Source of the DNA: Sphingomicrobium sediminis
GTDB taxonomy: Bacteria > Pseudomonadota > Alphaproteobacteria > Sphingomonadales > Sphingomonadaceae
DNA: 64,000 nucleotides
Reading direction: 5' to 3'
NCBI RefSeq assembly: GCF_023805295.1
Contig: NZ_JAMSHT010000001.1
Span: forward strand, 1,926,001 to 1,990,000
This document shows positions 43,494 through 53,254 of the stretch, piece by piece (position 1 is the stretch's first letter; every line of letters starts with the position of its first letter). The position numbers and the translations under genes are program-made. The notes beneath the pieces were generated by a model. It did not search any database and was not told where the DNA came from. It saw nothing but the letters and a program-made list of their open reading frames with translations.

Positions 43494-44773
43494 ATGGAAA
43501 AATTCCGACCGATCAAGGGCACGCAGAGCCTCTTTGGCGAAGAGGCCGAGCGCTTCAACCATGTCGTCCAGACCTTCGACCAGGTGCGTCGCCTCTACGG
43601 CTTTTCGCGCGTCGAAGTACCGATGTTCGAGGCCACCGGCGTGTTCGCCCGCTCGATGGGCGAGACCAGCGACGTGGTGTCGAAGGAAATGTGGAGTTTC
43701 GAAAGCCGCAGTGAAGGCTCGGTAACGCTGCGCCCCGAATTCACCGCGGGTATCTCGCGCGCCTTCATTTCCGAAGGCTGGCAGCAGCATGCCCCGATGA
43801 AGGTCGCGACGCACGGTGCGGCGTTCCGCTACGAGCGTCCGCAAAAGGGCCGCTATCGTCAGTTCCACCAGCTCGACGCCGAGGTAATCGGCAGCGACGA
43901 TCCGCTGGTCGACGTCGAACTGCTGGCGTTCGGGTCGCAACTGTTGAGCCAACTGGGCATTGGGGGCGTGACCCTGAAGCTCAACACGCTCGGCGACGCG
44001 GAAAGCCGCGACAATTGGCGCGCCGCATTGGTCGAGCATTTTGCGAGTCATCGGGGCGACCTGAGCGAAGACAGCCAGGAGCGGCTCGAGAAGAACCCGC
44101 TGCGTATCCTCGACAGCAAGGACCCGCGCGACCGGCCCTTTGCCGACAGCGCGCCGACCATGGAATTGACCGCAGAAGCAGAGGACTTTTTCGGCAAGGT
44201 GAAGGCCGGGCTCGACGCGGCAGGCGTCGCCTACACGCTCGACCCGCACCTCGTGCGCGGGCTCGATTATTATCGCCATACGGCGTTCGAATTCGTCACC
44301 GACCAGCTGGGTGCGCAGGGCACGGTGCTGGCGGGTGGGCGCTATGACGGTCTCATCGAAGCGCTGGGTGGTCCGTCCACGCCGGCGGTCGGTTGGGCCG
44401 CCGGGATCGAACGGCTGGCGATGCTCTTGGATGGCGATTTCACACAGCAGATCGATGCCGCCGTATTACCCATGGGCGATGCAGCGCGCGGGCTTGGCAT
44501 CGCGGTGCTGACGGCATTGCGCAAGGCGGGCCTGTCGGGAGAACTGTTTGCCAGCGGCAAGATGGGCAAGCGCATGTCGCGGGCGAGTAATGCAGGCGCA
44601 CTGGCGGCAGTGATCATCGGCGATGACGAGATCGAGGCCGGCGAATTGCAGGTGAAGATCCTCGAGACCGGCGAGCAGAAGGCGCTGGCGCCGGCTGCTG
44701 CGGTCGAGACGATTACCGAGCTGGCCGTCGAACGCCAGATGCGTGCCGTGCTCGGCCAGGACGAGGAAGAATA

Positions 44774-44774
<1 letters not shown>
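43494..44774 (+). CDS. hisS: Histidine-tRNA ligase
   Basis: The 426-residue product is a class II synthetase: GTQSLFG at the start, motif 2 [23 protein letters not shown] near residue 110, the histidine-binding motif [15 protein letters not shown] near 255 and a C-terminal anticodon-binding domain ([11 protein letters not shown]). It charges tRNA-His. The ATG at 43494 gives the typical N-terminus MEKFRPIKG; a GTG two codons earlier is also in frame. It is directly joined to prfA (TAATG overlap). Confidence 0.96.
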
Positions 44775-45846
<1,072 letters not shown>

Positions 45847-45850
<4 letters not shown>

Positions 45851-46668
45851 TTGCCGCGACGTTGATGGCGGCCGAAAAAAGGCTGCGCGATGTCAGCGAT
45901 ACGCCGATGCTCGATGCAGAATTGCTGCTGGCCGAAGCGTTGGGCGTGACGCGTGAGCGGCTCATTCTCGGCTCTGGCCTGTCCGCCATTCCTGCCAGCT
46001 TCGAAGGACTGCTCGAACGCCGCGAGGCGGGCGAGCCGCTGGCCTACATCCTCGGGATGCGCGCCTTTTGGACGATCGAACTGGAAGTCGGTCCCGGCGT
46101 CCTTATCCCGCGCCCCGACACGGAAACGTTGCTCGACGCGGCGGTGGCGCATTTCAAGGGCGGTGACGGGCCCAAGACCATCCTCGACCTGGGGACCGGA
46201 CCGGGCAGCCTGCTGCTCGCCGCGCTCGACGAATGGCCCGACGCCAAGGGCGTCGGCGTCGATGCGTCACCCACTGCACTGGACTATGCCCGCCGCAATG
46301 CGGATCGGCTCGACATGAGCGACCGCGTCGTCCTCAAGCAGGGCGATTGGGGCGCGGGGCTGTCGGTGCGGTTCGACCTCATCCTGTGCAATCCGCCCTA
46401 TATCGCTGATGAGGACGACGAGGTCGCCGCCGATGTGCGCGCGCATGAGCCGACCGAGGCCTTGTTCGCCGGGGCAGATGGCCTCGACGACTATCGCCGG
46501 ATCGTCCCGCAATTACCCGCTCTGATGGCCGAAGATGGATTGGCAGTGATCGAGATCGGGTACCGCCAAGCGGATGCGGTTTTCGCGCTTATCGAGCAAG
46601 CAGGGCTGAAAGCGAGCCTGCACCGCGATCTGGCGGGACGCGACCGCGCATTGGCCGTTCGTCGATAA
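45847..46668 (+). CDS. prmC: Release factor glutamine methyltransferase
   Basis: The 273-residue product has an N-terminal helical domain ([18 protein letters not shown]). The SAM-binding domain follows with [13 protein letters not shown] near residue 117 and the NPPY motif [10 protein letters not shown] near 180. It methylates the GGQ glutamine of RF1 and RF2. It is coupled to prfA upstream and is followed by a DUF4167 gene, a frequent order in alphaproteobacteria. Confidence 0.95.
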
Positions 46669-46767
46669 GTCCATAAAAAGCTTGGAATCACCCCTGCGAA
46701 TCGCTACATCCAAGGGTGAAACGGGGCGAAATTGCGACCGTTGGTTGCCAAAACCCCCGCTTCATAC

Positions 46768-46847
46768 TCCCGACCCATCGGTGCTCTCCATGCCTTTTCC
46801 GGCATGCACGACTGCCACAGGATCGGGACTGAGCCTCGGTCGGAGGC
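46768..46847 (+). promoter_or_regulatory. Structured leader before the DUF4167 gene
   Basis: Within the 244-base gap after prmC, three helices can be drawn by eye. An outer TCCCGA/TCGGGA stem (46768-46773 with 46823-46828) encloses a CATGCC/GGCATG hairpin (46789-46806). A GCCTC/GAGGC hairpin follows (46833-46847). The fold is compatible with an mRNA leader or small RNA; nothing confirms it. Confidence 0.35.
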
Positions 46848-46912
46848 CCCCTTGCCCCGGCCGTTTCGGGCGTTCGCGCGTGGCGCAACGTCGCTAAGCA
46901 AGGGACGAGATT

Positions 46913-47413
46913 TTGATCAGTAATCGTCAGAACCGGCGCCGCGGTCGCGGTGGCCAGCGGGGCGGTAACAACAACCGCAACACCAACCGCAACAGCGGGA
47001 ATGCAGCACAGCTGCTCGACAAATATAAGGGCCTTGCCCGCGACGCGCAGATGAGCGGCGACCGCGTCCAAGCCGAATATTACCTTCAGTTTGCGGACCA
47101 TTATTTCCGCGTCCTCGAAGAGGTCCGCGCGGCGCAGGAAGAGCGCCAGCAGCAACAGCAGGCCAAGCAGCAGAAGAAGCAGGGCCAGCAGGACGACAAT
47201 TCGGACGAGGAACAGGCGCAGGACAAGCCCAAGCGCCAGCTGCGTCGCAAGAAGTCGGACGACAACCAGGATAGTGAGCAGCAGCAGGACAAGGCCGAAA
47301 AGCCGAAGCGCCAGCCGCGCCGCAAGAAGTCGGACGACAGCGATGGCGGCATGCCGATCGACGCGCTGCCGCCGGCCATTTCCTCGGATGATGACGAGGC
47401 CGACGCCGCCTAG
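46913..47413 (+). CDS. DUF4167 family protein, TTG start
   Basis: The 166-residue product has an Arg/Gly/Asn-rich head (NRRRGRGGQRGGNNNRN) and the conserved DUF4167 core (LDKYKGLARDAQMSGDRVQAE, YYLQFADHYFRVL). A disordered Gln/Lys/Asp tail with repeated RRKKSDD units follows. The head and tail suggest RNA binding. The start is a TTG at 46913 after AGGGACGAG. The function is unknown. It follows prmC. Its stop shares CTAG with the converging gspO. Confidence 0.88.
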   Translation: MISNRQNRRRGRGGQRGGNNNRNTNRNSGNAAQLLDKYKGLARDAQMSGDRVQAEYYLQFADHYFRVLEEVRAAQEERQQQQQAKQQKKQGQQDDNSDEEQAQDKPKRQLRRKKSDDNQDSEQQQDKAEKPKRQPRRKKSDDSDGGMPIDALPPAISSDDDEADAA

Positions 47414-48165
47414 GCGGCGCGCACGGCCAGCAGGATCATCATCACCGCACCGGCGGCGGCGAGCCCGCTGCCGAGCGGATATTCATAGCCCTCTTCGCGA
47501 TGCCGACCGGTCAGTACGGCGAGCGCGACGAGCCCCGAACTGCCAACCAGCAGCACTGGCGCTAGTCCGGCCCAGCCGGTCCAGAGGCCAATGGCGCCCA
47601 TCAGCTTTGGATCGCCCGCGCCCATGCCCTCATGGCCCTTGGCGCGGGCATAGGCGCTGCGAATGAAGGCGAGTACGGCAAAGCCGATCGCCCCGCCGAG
47701 CAGGCGATCCGCCAACGGGACAAAGGTGATGCCCTCCGCGGCGATAATGCCTAGGATAGCGACTGCCGCGGTCATGCTGTCGGGGAGCCAGCGATAGCGC
47801 ACATCGAGCCAACCCAATCCAAGCAGTAGCCAGCCCGTCAGTGCGAGCGTCGCTCCGCGCAGGTCCGGGAACAGCGCCATCGCGCCGCCGCCGATGGCCA
47901 AGGCGGCAAGTTCGACGGCAAGATGCTCGCGCGAGATGCGTGCGCTACAACCCCGGCAGCGACCGCGCTGGACGAGGTGACTGAGGACAGGAATGAGTTC
48001 GAGGATCTCGAGTTTTCGTCCGCAGGCTTCGCAGGCGGACCGGCCTTTCAGCGCGCTTTCGTCATGTTCTGCGCGGCGGATGACGGTGGCAAGGAAGCTG
48101 CCAACGATCGCGCCCAGCAATAGCCCGAGCGCAATCGCAAGCGTCGGGTCGATCGGCAAGGTCAA
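47410..48165 (-). CDS. gspO: Prepilin peptidase of the type II secretion system
   Basis: The 251-residue polytopic membrane protein has two zinc-type pairs (CEACG and CRGC near residues 45-75) and the two catalytic aspartates in LDVRYRWLPD and GMGAGDPKLMGA. It cleaves and N-methylates prepilin-like subunits after the Gly of G-FTLVE motifs. Five such substrates or their relatives (GspG, H, I, J, K) are encoded in the same operon. It is the last gene and overlaps gspN by 4 bases. Confidence 0.95.
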   Translation of the reverse strand: MTLPIDPTLAIALGLLLGAIVGSFLATVIRRAEHDESALKGRSACEACGRKLEILELIPVLSHLVQRGRCRGCSARISREHLAVELAALAIGGGAMALFPDLRGATLALTGWLLLGLGWLDVRYRWLPDSMTAAVAILGIIAAEGITFVPLADRLLGGAIGFAVLAFIRSAYARAKGHEGMGAGDPKLMGAIGLWTGWAGLAPVLLVGSSGLVALAVLTGRHREEGYEYPLGSGLAAAGAVMMILLAVRAA

Positions 48166-48863
48166 AGCAGTCTTCCGCCCCCGACCAGCCGAACACCATT
48201 GCCTTGCGAGATGAAACCCGCACTGCCGAGCGGGACGGCTAGTGCCGGTGGGACATTGGCGATGTCGAGGATGCTTTCGGCCTCGCCGTTCGCATTGATA
48301 AAGATGTCGAGCGTCGCCTCGCCGCCCAGGAGCGAGAGCTGGAGACGGCCATCCTCTGCGCAGCTGAGCGGACCGGTGAGGCTCGGCACCAAGGGACGGA
48401 TTGCGCCTGCGGGCACGGCAGTCATGGTGCCACTCGCACCGGCGCAGCTGCCATTCTCGAACCGGGCGGTCGCATTGTCGAAGATGAGCGAATCGATGGG
48501 CAGCGGGTCGAGCAGGCGTGACGCGCCAAGCTGGCCGCTGAGGCCGATGACGCCCGGATTGTCGGGATCGGGAAGCAAGGTGCCGCTGAGCGGGCCGTCG
48601 GGATCGTTGAGGCGCTCGAACATGGCATGCTGCTGCCCGGTGAGGATCGGCAATGGCTTGAGGCCCACATCGAAGGTGCCGAGCCGTTCGGGGCCGATCA
48701 TCGCATCGCCGACGCGGCCGGCCCAGATCGATCCGGCGACTTGCCGCGCAGAGAGCGGGGACTCGCTACCGAGCGCGCCGCCAAGGGCGAGGCGCAGCGG
48801 AAACAGCACCGCCAGCGCCAACGCGAAGACGCCGAGGCTCACGATGAGGATGCGGCGGTTCAT
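48162..48863 (-). CDS. gspN: Type II secretion system protein N
   Basis: The 233-residue product has an N-terminal membrane anchor (ILIVSLGVFALALAVLFPL) and a periplasmic domain (SARQVAGSIWAGRVGDAMIGP) that fits GspN. The assignment is supported by its position between gspM and gspO. GspN is an accessory subunit present in only some T2SS. It overlaps gspM and gspO by 4 bases each. Confidence 0.85.
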   Translation of the reverse strand: MNRRILIVSLGVFALALAVLFPLRLALGGALGSESPLSARQVAGSIWAGRVGDAMIGPERLGTFDVGLKPLPILTGQQHAMFERLNDPDGPLSGTLLPDPDNPGVIGLSGQLGASRLLDPLPIDSLIFDNATARFENGSCAGASGTMTAVPAGAIRPLVPSLTGPLSCAEDGRLQLSLLGGEATLDIFINANGEAESILDIANVPPALAVPLGSAGFISQGNGVRLVGGGRLL

Positions 48864-49339
48864 TGGCGCCCCCGTGCGACGATCAGGTCGACGGCGACGC
48901 CGCCTTCGCCATTGTCGGTGAGCCGCACGCTCTCGATGCGCAGACCCGATGCGCGGAGCTGGTCGATCCAGGTCAGCGCGGCCTGCGCCTGTGCCTGGGC
49001 GATGCCGATATCGGTGCGGTCGGGGCCTGCTTCGACATTGCGCGTGAGCGCGAACCCAGCCTGCGCCGCGCTTACCGAGACATAATCGGACACGGTGCCG
49101 GCAAAGGCGGCGACCGGCGCGTCATCCTCGCCCTGTTCGAGGGCCAGCGCGAGTGCACGAACATTGCCATAGCGCTCGCTCGCGACGACGAACTCGTCGC
49201 GTGCGCTGTCGTGCCAGGCGTTGACCGGGCGAATGACGGCGAGCCAGAGCAGGACGGGTGCGGCGATCGCCAACATGGCGAGGACCATGACCTGCTCGCG
49301 GCGCGACAATGCGAGATACCAGTTGCGCAAGCCTTCCAT
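48860..49339 (-). CDS. gspM: Type II secretion system protein M
   Basis: The 159-residue product has a short cytoplasmic start with RRE, one membrane helix (QVMVLAMLAIAAPVLLWLAVI) and a small periplasmic ferredoxin-like domain. This is the GspM layout; GspM stabilises GspL and the inner-membrane platform. Sequence conservation in the family is low, so gene order supports the call. Overlaps gspL (TGATG) and gspN (ATGA). Confidence 0.88.
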   Translation of the reverse strand: MEGLRNWYLALSRREQVMVLAMLAIAAPVLLWLAVIRPVNAWHDSARDEFVVASERYGNVRALALALEQGEDDAPVAAFAGTVSDYVSVSAAQAGFALTRNVEAGPDRTDIGIAQAQAQAALTWIDQLRASGLRIESVRLTDNGEGGVAVDLIVARGRQ

Positions 49340-50436
49340 CAGCCAGCCCCCTGCATCGTCAGGTCGACCGTCGCGCGCCCGTCGGCTGCGTCGATCGGGT
49401 TGGCGATCACATTCCAGCCGCGGCGCTGCAGCGCCACGAGCAGGCGATTGATCGAGTCCATATCGGGCGAACTGAGGCGTGCGGTCAGGATACCGGCCGG
49501 TTCGACGCCGATCAGCGTCGCACCGATCATCGGCTCCTGTTCGATTTCGGCCAGCAGGCTGGCGATCAGCTGCGCCGCTCCGGGCCCAAGCGCGCGGTCG
49601 GCGAGCGCGACTTCCAGCCGTGCCTGCGCCGCATCCGCAGTGACCGGCTGGCCGAGCGCTGCGGTTGCGATGGCGGCGCTGTCGCGATCGAGCCGGTCCG
49701 CCTCGGCCTCCCAGCGTAGGGCCTTGCCGACGGGGATGAGGACGGCGACGAGGATGATGGCGGCGGTGAGCCAGGCCAGTTGCTTGACGATCCGGCGGTC
49801 GGGTTTCCAGCGGCGACGCATGGCGAAGCGCCCGCTGCGCAAGTCGACCGGCGGGTTTGCAGCGCCGGCAACCAGCAGGTTCGCCAATTGGTGATGGTCG
49901 ATCGTGTCGACGAAGTCCTCGCCCACCAGGGCTTCAACCAAGGCAGGATCCTCGCCGATGGCCATGCCGTCGCGGGCAAGAATGGTGCGACCGGCAATGC
50001 GCGCTTCGTGCCAGTCACCGTCGAGCGGCATCAGGGATGCAAAGGGAACGATCATGTCGAGCGCAGCGCCATGCGCCTCGCCCCACGCGATCCAGCCATT
50101 CATGTCGCTAGCGTCGGTCACCGCTTTCCAGGCCGGGTCGGCCTCGCTCGGCGGTGCGCTGATGACGACATGCGGATCGGGGCCGAGGGCAGCAGCTTCG
50201 GCTTTCAGACGTGCGGCCGTGCGCAACTGGGCGCTGGCGACGTCGCAGCCTGGAATGAGGTCGAGGCGGACCGCTTCCGGACCGGCGAGCCCGATCGTGC
50301 GATCGACATTTTCGAGGCGTGCGATCCAGTCGGCATCGACGCCGTGGGCGATGACGCCTTCCTCGCTGACGTCCCACCATGCGGCGGTGCCGTCGCTACC
50401 CGGATCGTCGGGAAGGAAGAGGATGAGGCTGCGCAT
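49339..50436 (-). CDS. gspL: Type II secretion system protein L
   Basis: The 365-residue product has an actin-like cytoplasmic domain (about residues 1-210), a membrane helix near 220 (LAWLTAAIILVAVLIPVG) and a periplasmic domain. GspL links the GspE ATPase to the platform. It lies 2 bases after gspK and overlaps gspM by one base. Confidence 0.9.
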   Translation of the reverse strand: MRSLILFLPDDPGSDGTAAWWDVSEEGVIAHGVDADWIARLENVDRTIGLAGPEAVRLDLIPGCDVASAQLRTAARLKAEAAALGPDPHVVISAPPSEADPAWKAVTDASDMNGWIAWGEAHGAALDMIVPFASLMPLDGDWHEARIAGRTILARDGMAIGEDPALVEALVGEDFVDTIDHHQLANLLVAGAANPPVDLRSGRFAMRRRWKPDRRIVKQLAWLTAAIILVAVLIPVGKALRWEAEADRLDRDSAAIATAALGQPVTADAAQARLEVALADRALGPGAAQLIASLLAEIEQEPMIGATLIGVEPAGILTARLSSPDMDSINRLLVALQRRGWNVIANPIDAADGRATVDLTMQGAG

Positions 50437-50438
50437 GA

Positions 50439-51395
50439 CTAGAGCGCCTCCGCCCAGCGCCTCGCATGGAGCTGTGCGACCCCGTTTTCGACGGTGAAGA
50501 GCGACACTTGCTGCAACTCGCTATCCCCTTCCCCCACGCGGGTGATCAATCGGAACGTCCCGGTCTCGACCGTCACCTGCTGGGACCGCTGGCGCGGCAG
50601 GTCAACCCCGGAGAGCGGGCCCGTATTCCAGAAGTCGACCACCGAGCCGAAGCCGGCGCGCGGTCGCGAGGCGATCTGGGCGCGCGCTGCGCTGAGGCTG
50701 ATCTGCTCGGGCGCGAGCATCGCCAGCAAGGCAGCCTGTTCGGGCCGCAGCGTTTCGACGTTCACGCTATTCGCCTCGTGCGAGGGAAGGGCGCAGAGCC
50801 ACGGGCGGACGATTTCCCAGGTCGCGACGTCCATGCCCTCGATACCGGCCAGCTCATCGGGGCTGGCGACGGCGCGATTGGGCACCAGGCTGCCATCCGC
50901 CATGCGCTCGCTGCCGAGCGGGCGGGGATTGTCATTGCTGTCGAGCGCGTCGCCCGCTGCATCGGCGAGTTGCTGGGCGCGGCTCTCGGGAAGGCCGATC
51001 AGCTGAAGGAAATCGCGAAACTGGAAGACGCGGCGCGCGGTCGCCCTCAAGGTCCCGTCGCGGCGCTGGCGCACCAGGCTGTTCACGTTGAAGCAATTGC
51101 TGCCGTCCTCGATGCGCGCGGTCACGGTCTGGCCGTCCGGTAGTTCGATACTGCGTTCGACCCCGAGGACTTGCGCCTGCTGCGCGCCGGTTAGCGAGGC
51201 GGCATCGACCAGCCGCGCCTGTGCAAGCTGCTCGGCCATGACGAGCCATTGGCGGCCCTGCATGGCGACGCCGGCATTGCCCGCCAGCCGTGTCGAGAGG
51301 CTCAGCCGGTCGAGCGCGGTTGCGGCGATGGCGGCCATCACGGCGACGATCAGCAAGACGGAAAGTAGCGCGGTGCCGCGTTCGCTGGTCTTCAT
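50439..51395 (-). CDS. gspK: Type II secretion system minor pseudopilin K
   Basis: The 318-residue product starts with a class III signal RGTALLSVLLIVAVMAAIAA. It lacks the +5 Glu, as expected for GspK, and a large globular domain follows (FNVNSLVRQ). GspK forms the tip of the pseudopilus with GspI and GspJ. It overlaps gspJ by 4 bases. Confidence 0.93.
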   Translation of the reverse strand: MKTSERGTALLSVLLIVAVMAAIAATALDRLSLSTRLAGNAGVAMQGRQWLVMAEQLAQARLVDAASLTGAQQAQVLGVERSIELPDGQTVTARIEDGSNCFNVNSLVRQRRDGTLRATARRVFQFRDFLQLIGLPESRAQQLADAAGDALDSNDNPRPLGSERMADGSLVPNRAVASPDELAGIEGMDVATWEIVRPWLCALPSHEANSVNVETLRPEQAALLAMLAPEQISLSAARAQIASRPRAGFGSVVDFWNTGPLSGVDLPRQRSQQVTVETGTFRLITRVGEGDSELQQVSLFTVENGVAQLHARRWAEAL

Positions 51396-52012
51396 TCGGC
51401 CGCCTCCACTTCGCTATCCGTGTCGCGGTCGAAGCCGACGAGCGGGGGCAGGGCGACGATGAACTCGGTCTGCGGCTGGCGCGTGCTTGCGAGGGTCAGG
51501 CGGACAGCGCGTGGCAGCGCTTCGCCGCTTCCGTCGGGCCAGGTTGCCGACCAGCCGCCGGACAGGTTGCGATAGGCGAGCGAGAAGCCCGATACGTCTT
51601 CCATCAACACGGCCTCGGGCAGGCGGTCGGCAGGCCCGTCGACCGCATCGAAGGTCAGGCGAACGAGGCGCCCATTCTCGACCGTCCAGCCGATGCGCCT
51701 GAGGTCGCTCGTGGGGGCGGCATCAAGTGCGACGACACCGGCGCGGACGAAATCCATGCCGTTCGGATCGCCGGTAAATGCAGGGCGATCGCCGCCATTG
51801 GCATCGCGGCGCGGACGCAGCGCGACTTGCGACAGATCGGCGTCGAGCAGGAGGGCGATGCGCTCCACTTCCGCCTGTTCGGCGAGCGAACGATCGACCA
51901 CGGCCTGCGTATCGGCGCTGGCGCGCAGCAGCCCAACCCCGGCGCTGGCGAGCAGCGCAAAGATGGAGAGCCCGACGAGCATCTCGATGAGGGTGAAGCC
52001 GTTTTTCCTCAC
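51392..52012 (-). CDS. gspJ: Type II secretion system minor pseudopilin J
   Basis: The 206-residue product begins with the prepilin motif RKNGFTLIEMLVGLSIFALL, including the +5 Glu, and a C-terminal globular domain typical of GspJ. Overlaps gspI and gspK by 4 bases each. Confidence 0.93.
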   Translation of the reverse strand: MRKNGFTLIEMLVGLSIFALLASAGVGLLRASADTQAVVDRSLAEQAEVERIALLLDADLSQVALRPRRDANGGDRPAFTGDPNGMDFVRAGVVALDAAPTSDLRRIGWTVENGRLVRLTFDAVDGPADRLPEAVLMEDVSGFSLAYRNLSGGWSATWPDGSGEALPRAVRLTLASTRQPQTEFIVALPPLVGFDRDTDSEVEAAE

Positions 52013-52374
52013 GCGTCGATCCTCTTGACCGTGACGAGACGCTGCGAGGGGCCGCCGGCCAGCGGACGCACGGTGATGGTGACGGTGACGAAACGCGGGT
52101 CGGCCGTATTGGCGACATTGGTGAGGACGGCGAATTGCTGGCCGCCATTGACGAGCGTGCGGCTCGTATCTTCCGGGCGTCCCGGCTCGGACGCGACGAG
52201 CGCCGCTTCGTTGCGCGCGACCAATCGCGCCATGCCATTCTCGGTGAGATTGGCGGCGGTGCCGACCGCATAGGCATCGATGCGCAGCAAGGCGAGCGCG
52301 GCAATCGAGAAGACGCTCAAGGCCACGAGCATCTCGATGAGCGTGAAGCCCTTCTGGTCGGCGGGCACGCGCAT
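52009..52374 (-). CDS. gspI: Type II secretion system minor pseudopilin I
   Basis: The 121-residue product begins with the prepilin motif QKGFTLIEMLVALSVFSIAA and has the short globular domain of GspI (NLTENGMARLVARNEAALV). The ATG at 52374 overlaps the gspH stop by one base (TGATG). The open frame continues upstream inside gspH, but that part has no prepilin sense. Confidence 0.93.
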   Translation of the reverse strand: MRVPADQKGFTLIEMLVALSVFSIAALALLRIDAYAVGTAANLTENGMARLVARNEAALVASEPGRPEDTSRTLVNGGQQFAVLTNVANTADPRFVTVTITVRPLAGGPSQRLVTVKRIDA

Positions 52375-52838
52375 CAATTGGCCTCCACCCGCCCGTTGGC
52401 GGCGACGGAGACGGTGGCGATGCGGCCCTCGGGACCGGTCAGCTGAACGATGCTCGGGGCGCTCGGCATGCCAAGATTGTCGAAGCGGATGCCGACGCGC
52501 CCGGCTTCCCCTGTGCTGGCAGTGACCCCGCCGCGAAAGGCCTGGCGACCATCGAAGCGGCGCGCCTCGAGCACTTCCCATTCGCGATTGCGATATTGTT
52601 CGAACCCGAAACCGGAGGTCGTCACCCAAATGCCGGTCGGCCGGCCGCGCAGGACGGCCTCGTCGCGCACCGCGGCAATGCGGCCGGCGAGCATGACGGC
52701 TTCGTCGCGCGCCACATCGCTCGGGCGCAGCGTCAACACGACTGCGCTCGCGGCAAGCCCGATGAGGACGAGCACCACCATCAGCTCCACCAGGGTGAAG
52801 CCGTTGCGGGTCGGTTTAGGGGGCGTAGATGTCCGCAT
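52374..52838 (-). CDS. gspH: Type II secretion system minor pseudopilin H
   Basis: The 154-residue product begins MRTSTPPKPTRN followed by the prepilin motif GFTLVELMVVLVLIGLAAS and then the GspH/FimT-like domain. The start at 52838 lies inside the end of gspG (22-base overlap) and was chosen because it gives a normal short leader. Confidence 0.9.
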   Translation of the reverse strand: MRTSTPPKPTRNGFTLVELMVVLVLIGLAASAVVLTLRPSDVARDEAVMLAGRIAAVRDEAVLRGRPTGIWVTTSGFGFEQYRNREWEVLEARRFDGRQAFRGGVTASTGEAGRVGIRFDNLGMPSAPSIVQLTGPEGRIATVSVAANGRVEAN

Positions 52839-53250
52839 TCTCGTTTTCGCCGCCCGGCTGGCCATCGGCGCCGAGGCTGTAAATGTCGAAGGGACGACCA
52901 TCGCGGCCCGGCACCTGGATCTGGAACGGGCGACCCCACGGATCTTCCGGAATGTCGCGGACATAGCCGCCCGGGCGGTAGCGGTCGGGCTGGGCCAGGT
53001 CGGCGGGCGGGGTTTTCAGCGCCTCGATGCTGGTCGGATAGGTGAAATTGTCGATGCGATACTGCTCCATCGCATTTTCAAGCTGGCTGATATTGGCCTG
53101 CGCGGCAGTGCGCTGGGCTTGGTCCTGCGCGGGCAGGACGTTGAGCATGACGACGGTGCCGAGCAGGCCGATGATGACGATGACGACCATCAGTTCGACG
53201 AGGGTGAAGCCGTTTTTCTTGCGGCGTTTGGGCTGGGTCTTGGACGTCAT
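52816..53250 (-). CDS. gspG: Type II secretion system major pseudopilin G
   Basis: The 144-residue product has the prepilin motif KKNGFTLVELMVVIVIIGLL, the GspG body (MEQYRIDNFTYPTSIEAL) and a C-terminal PWGRPFQ...DIYSLGADGQPGGE segment that binds calcium in known GspG. It builds the pseudopilus piston. Confidence 0.96.
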   Translation of the reverse strand: MTSKTQPKRRKKNGFTLVELMVVIVIIGLLGTVVMLNVLPAQDQAQRTAAQANISQLENAMEQYRIDNFTYPTSIEALKTPPADLAQPDRYRPGGYVRDIPEDPWGRPFQIQVPGRDGRPFDIYSLGADGQPGGENENADIYAP

Positions 53251-53254
53251 GAAA

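Noticed and set aside
46669..46912. SRP RNA or tmRNA in the gap before the DUF4167 gene
   Set aside because: The conserved SRP loop sequence and a tRNA-like end are absent; only a generic structured leader is supported.
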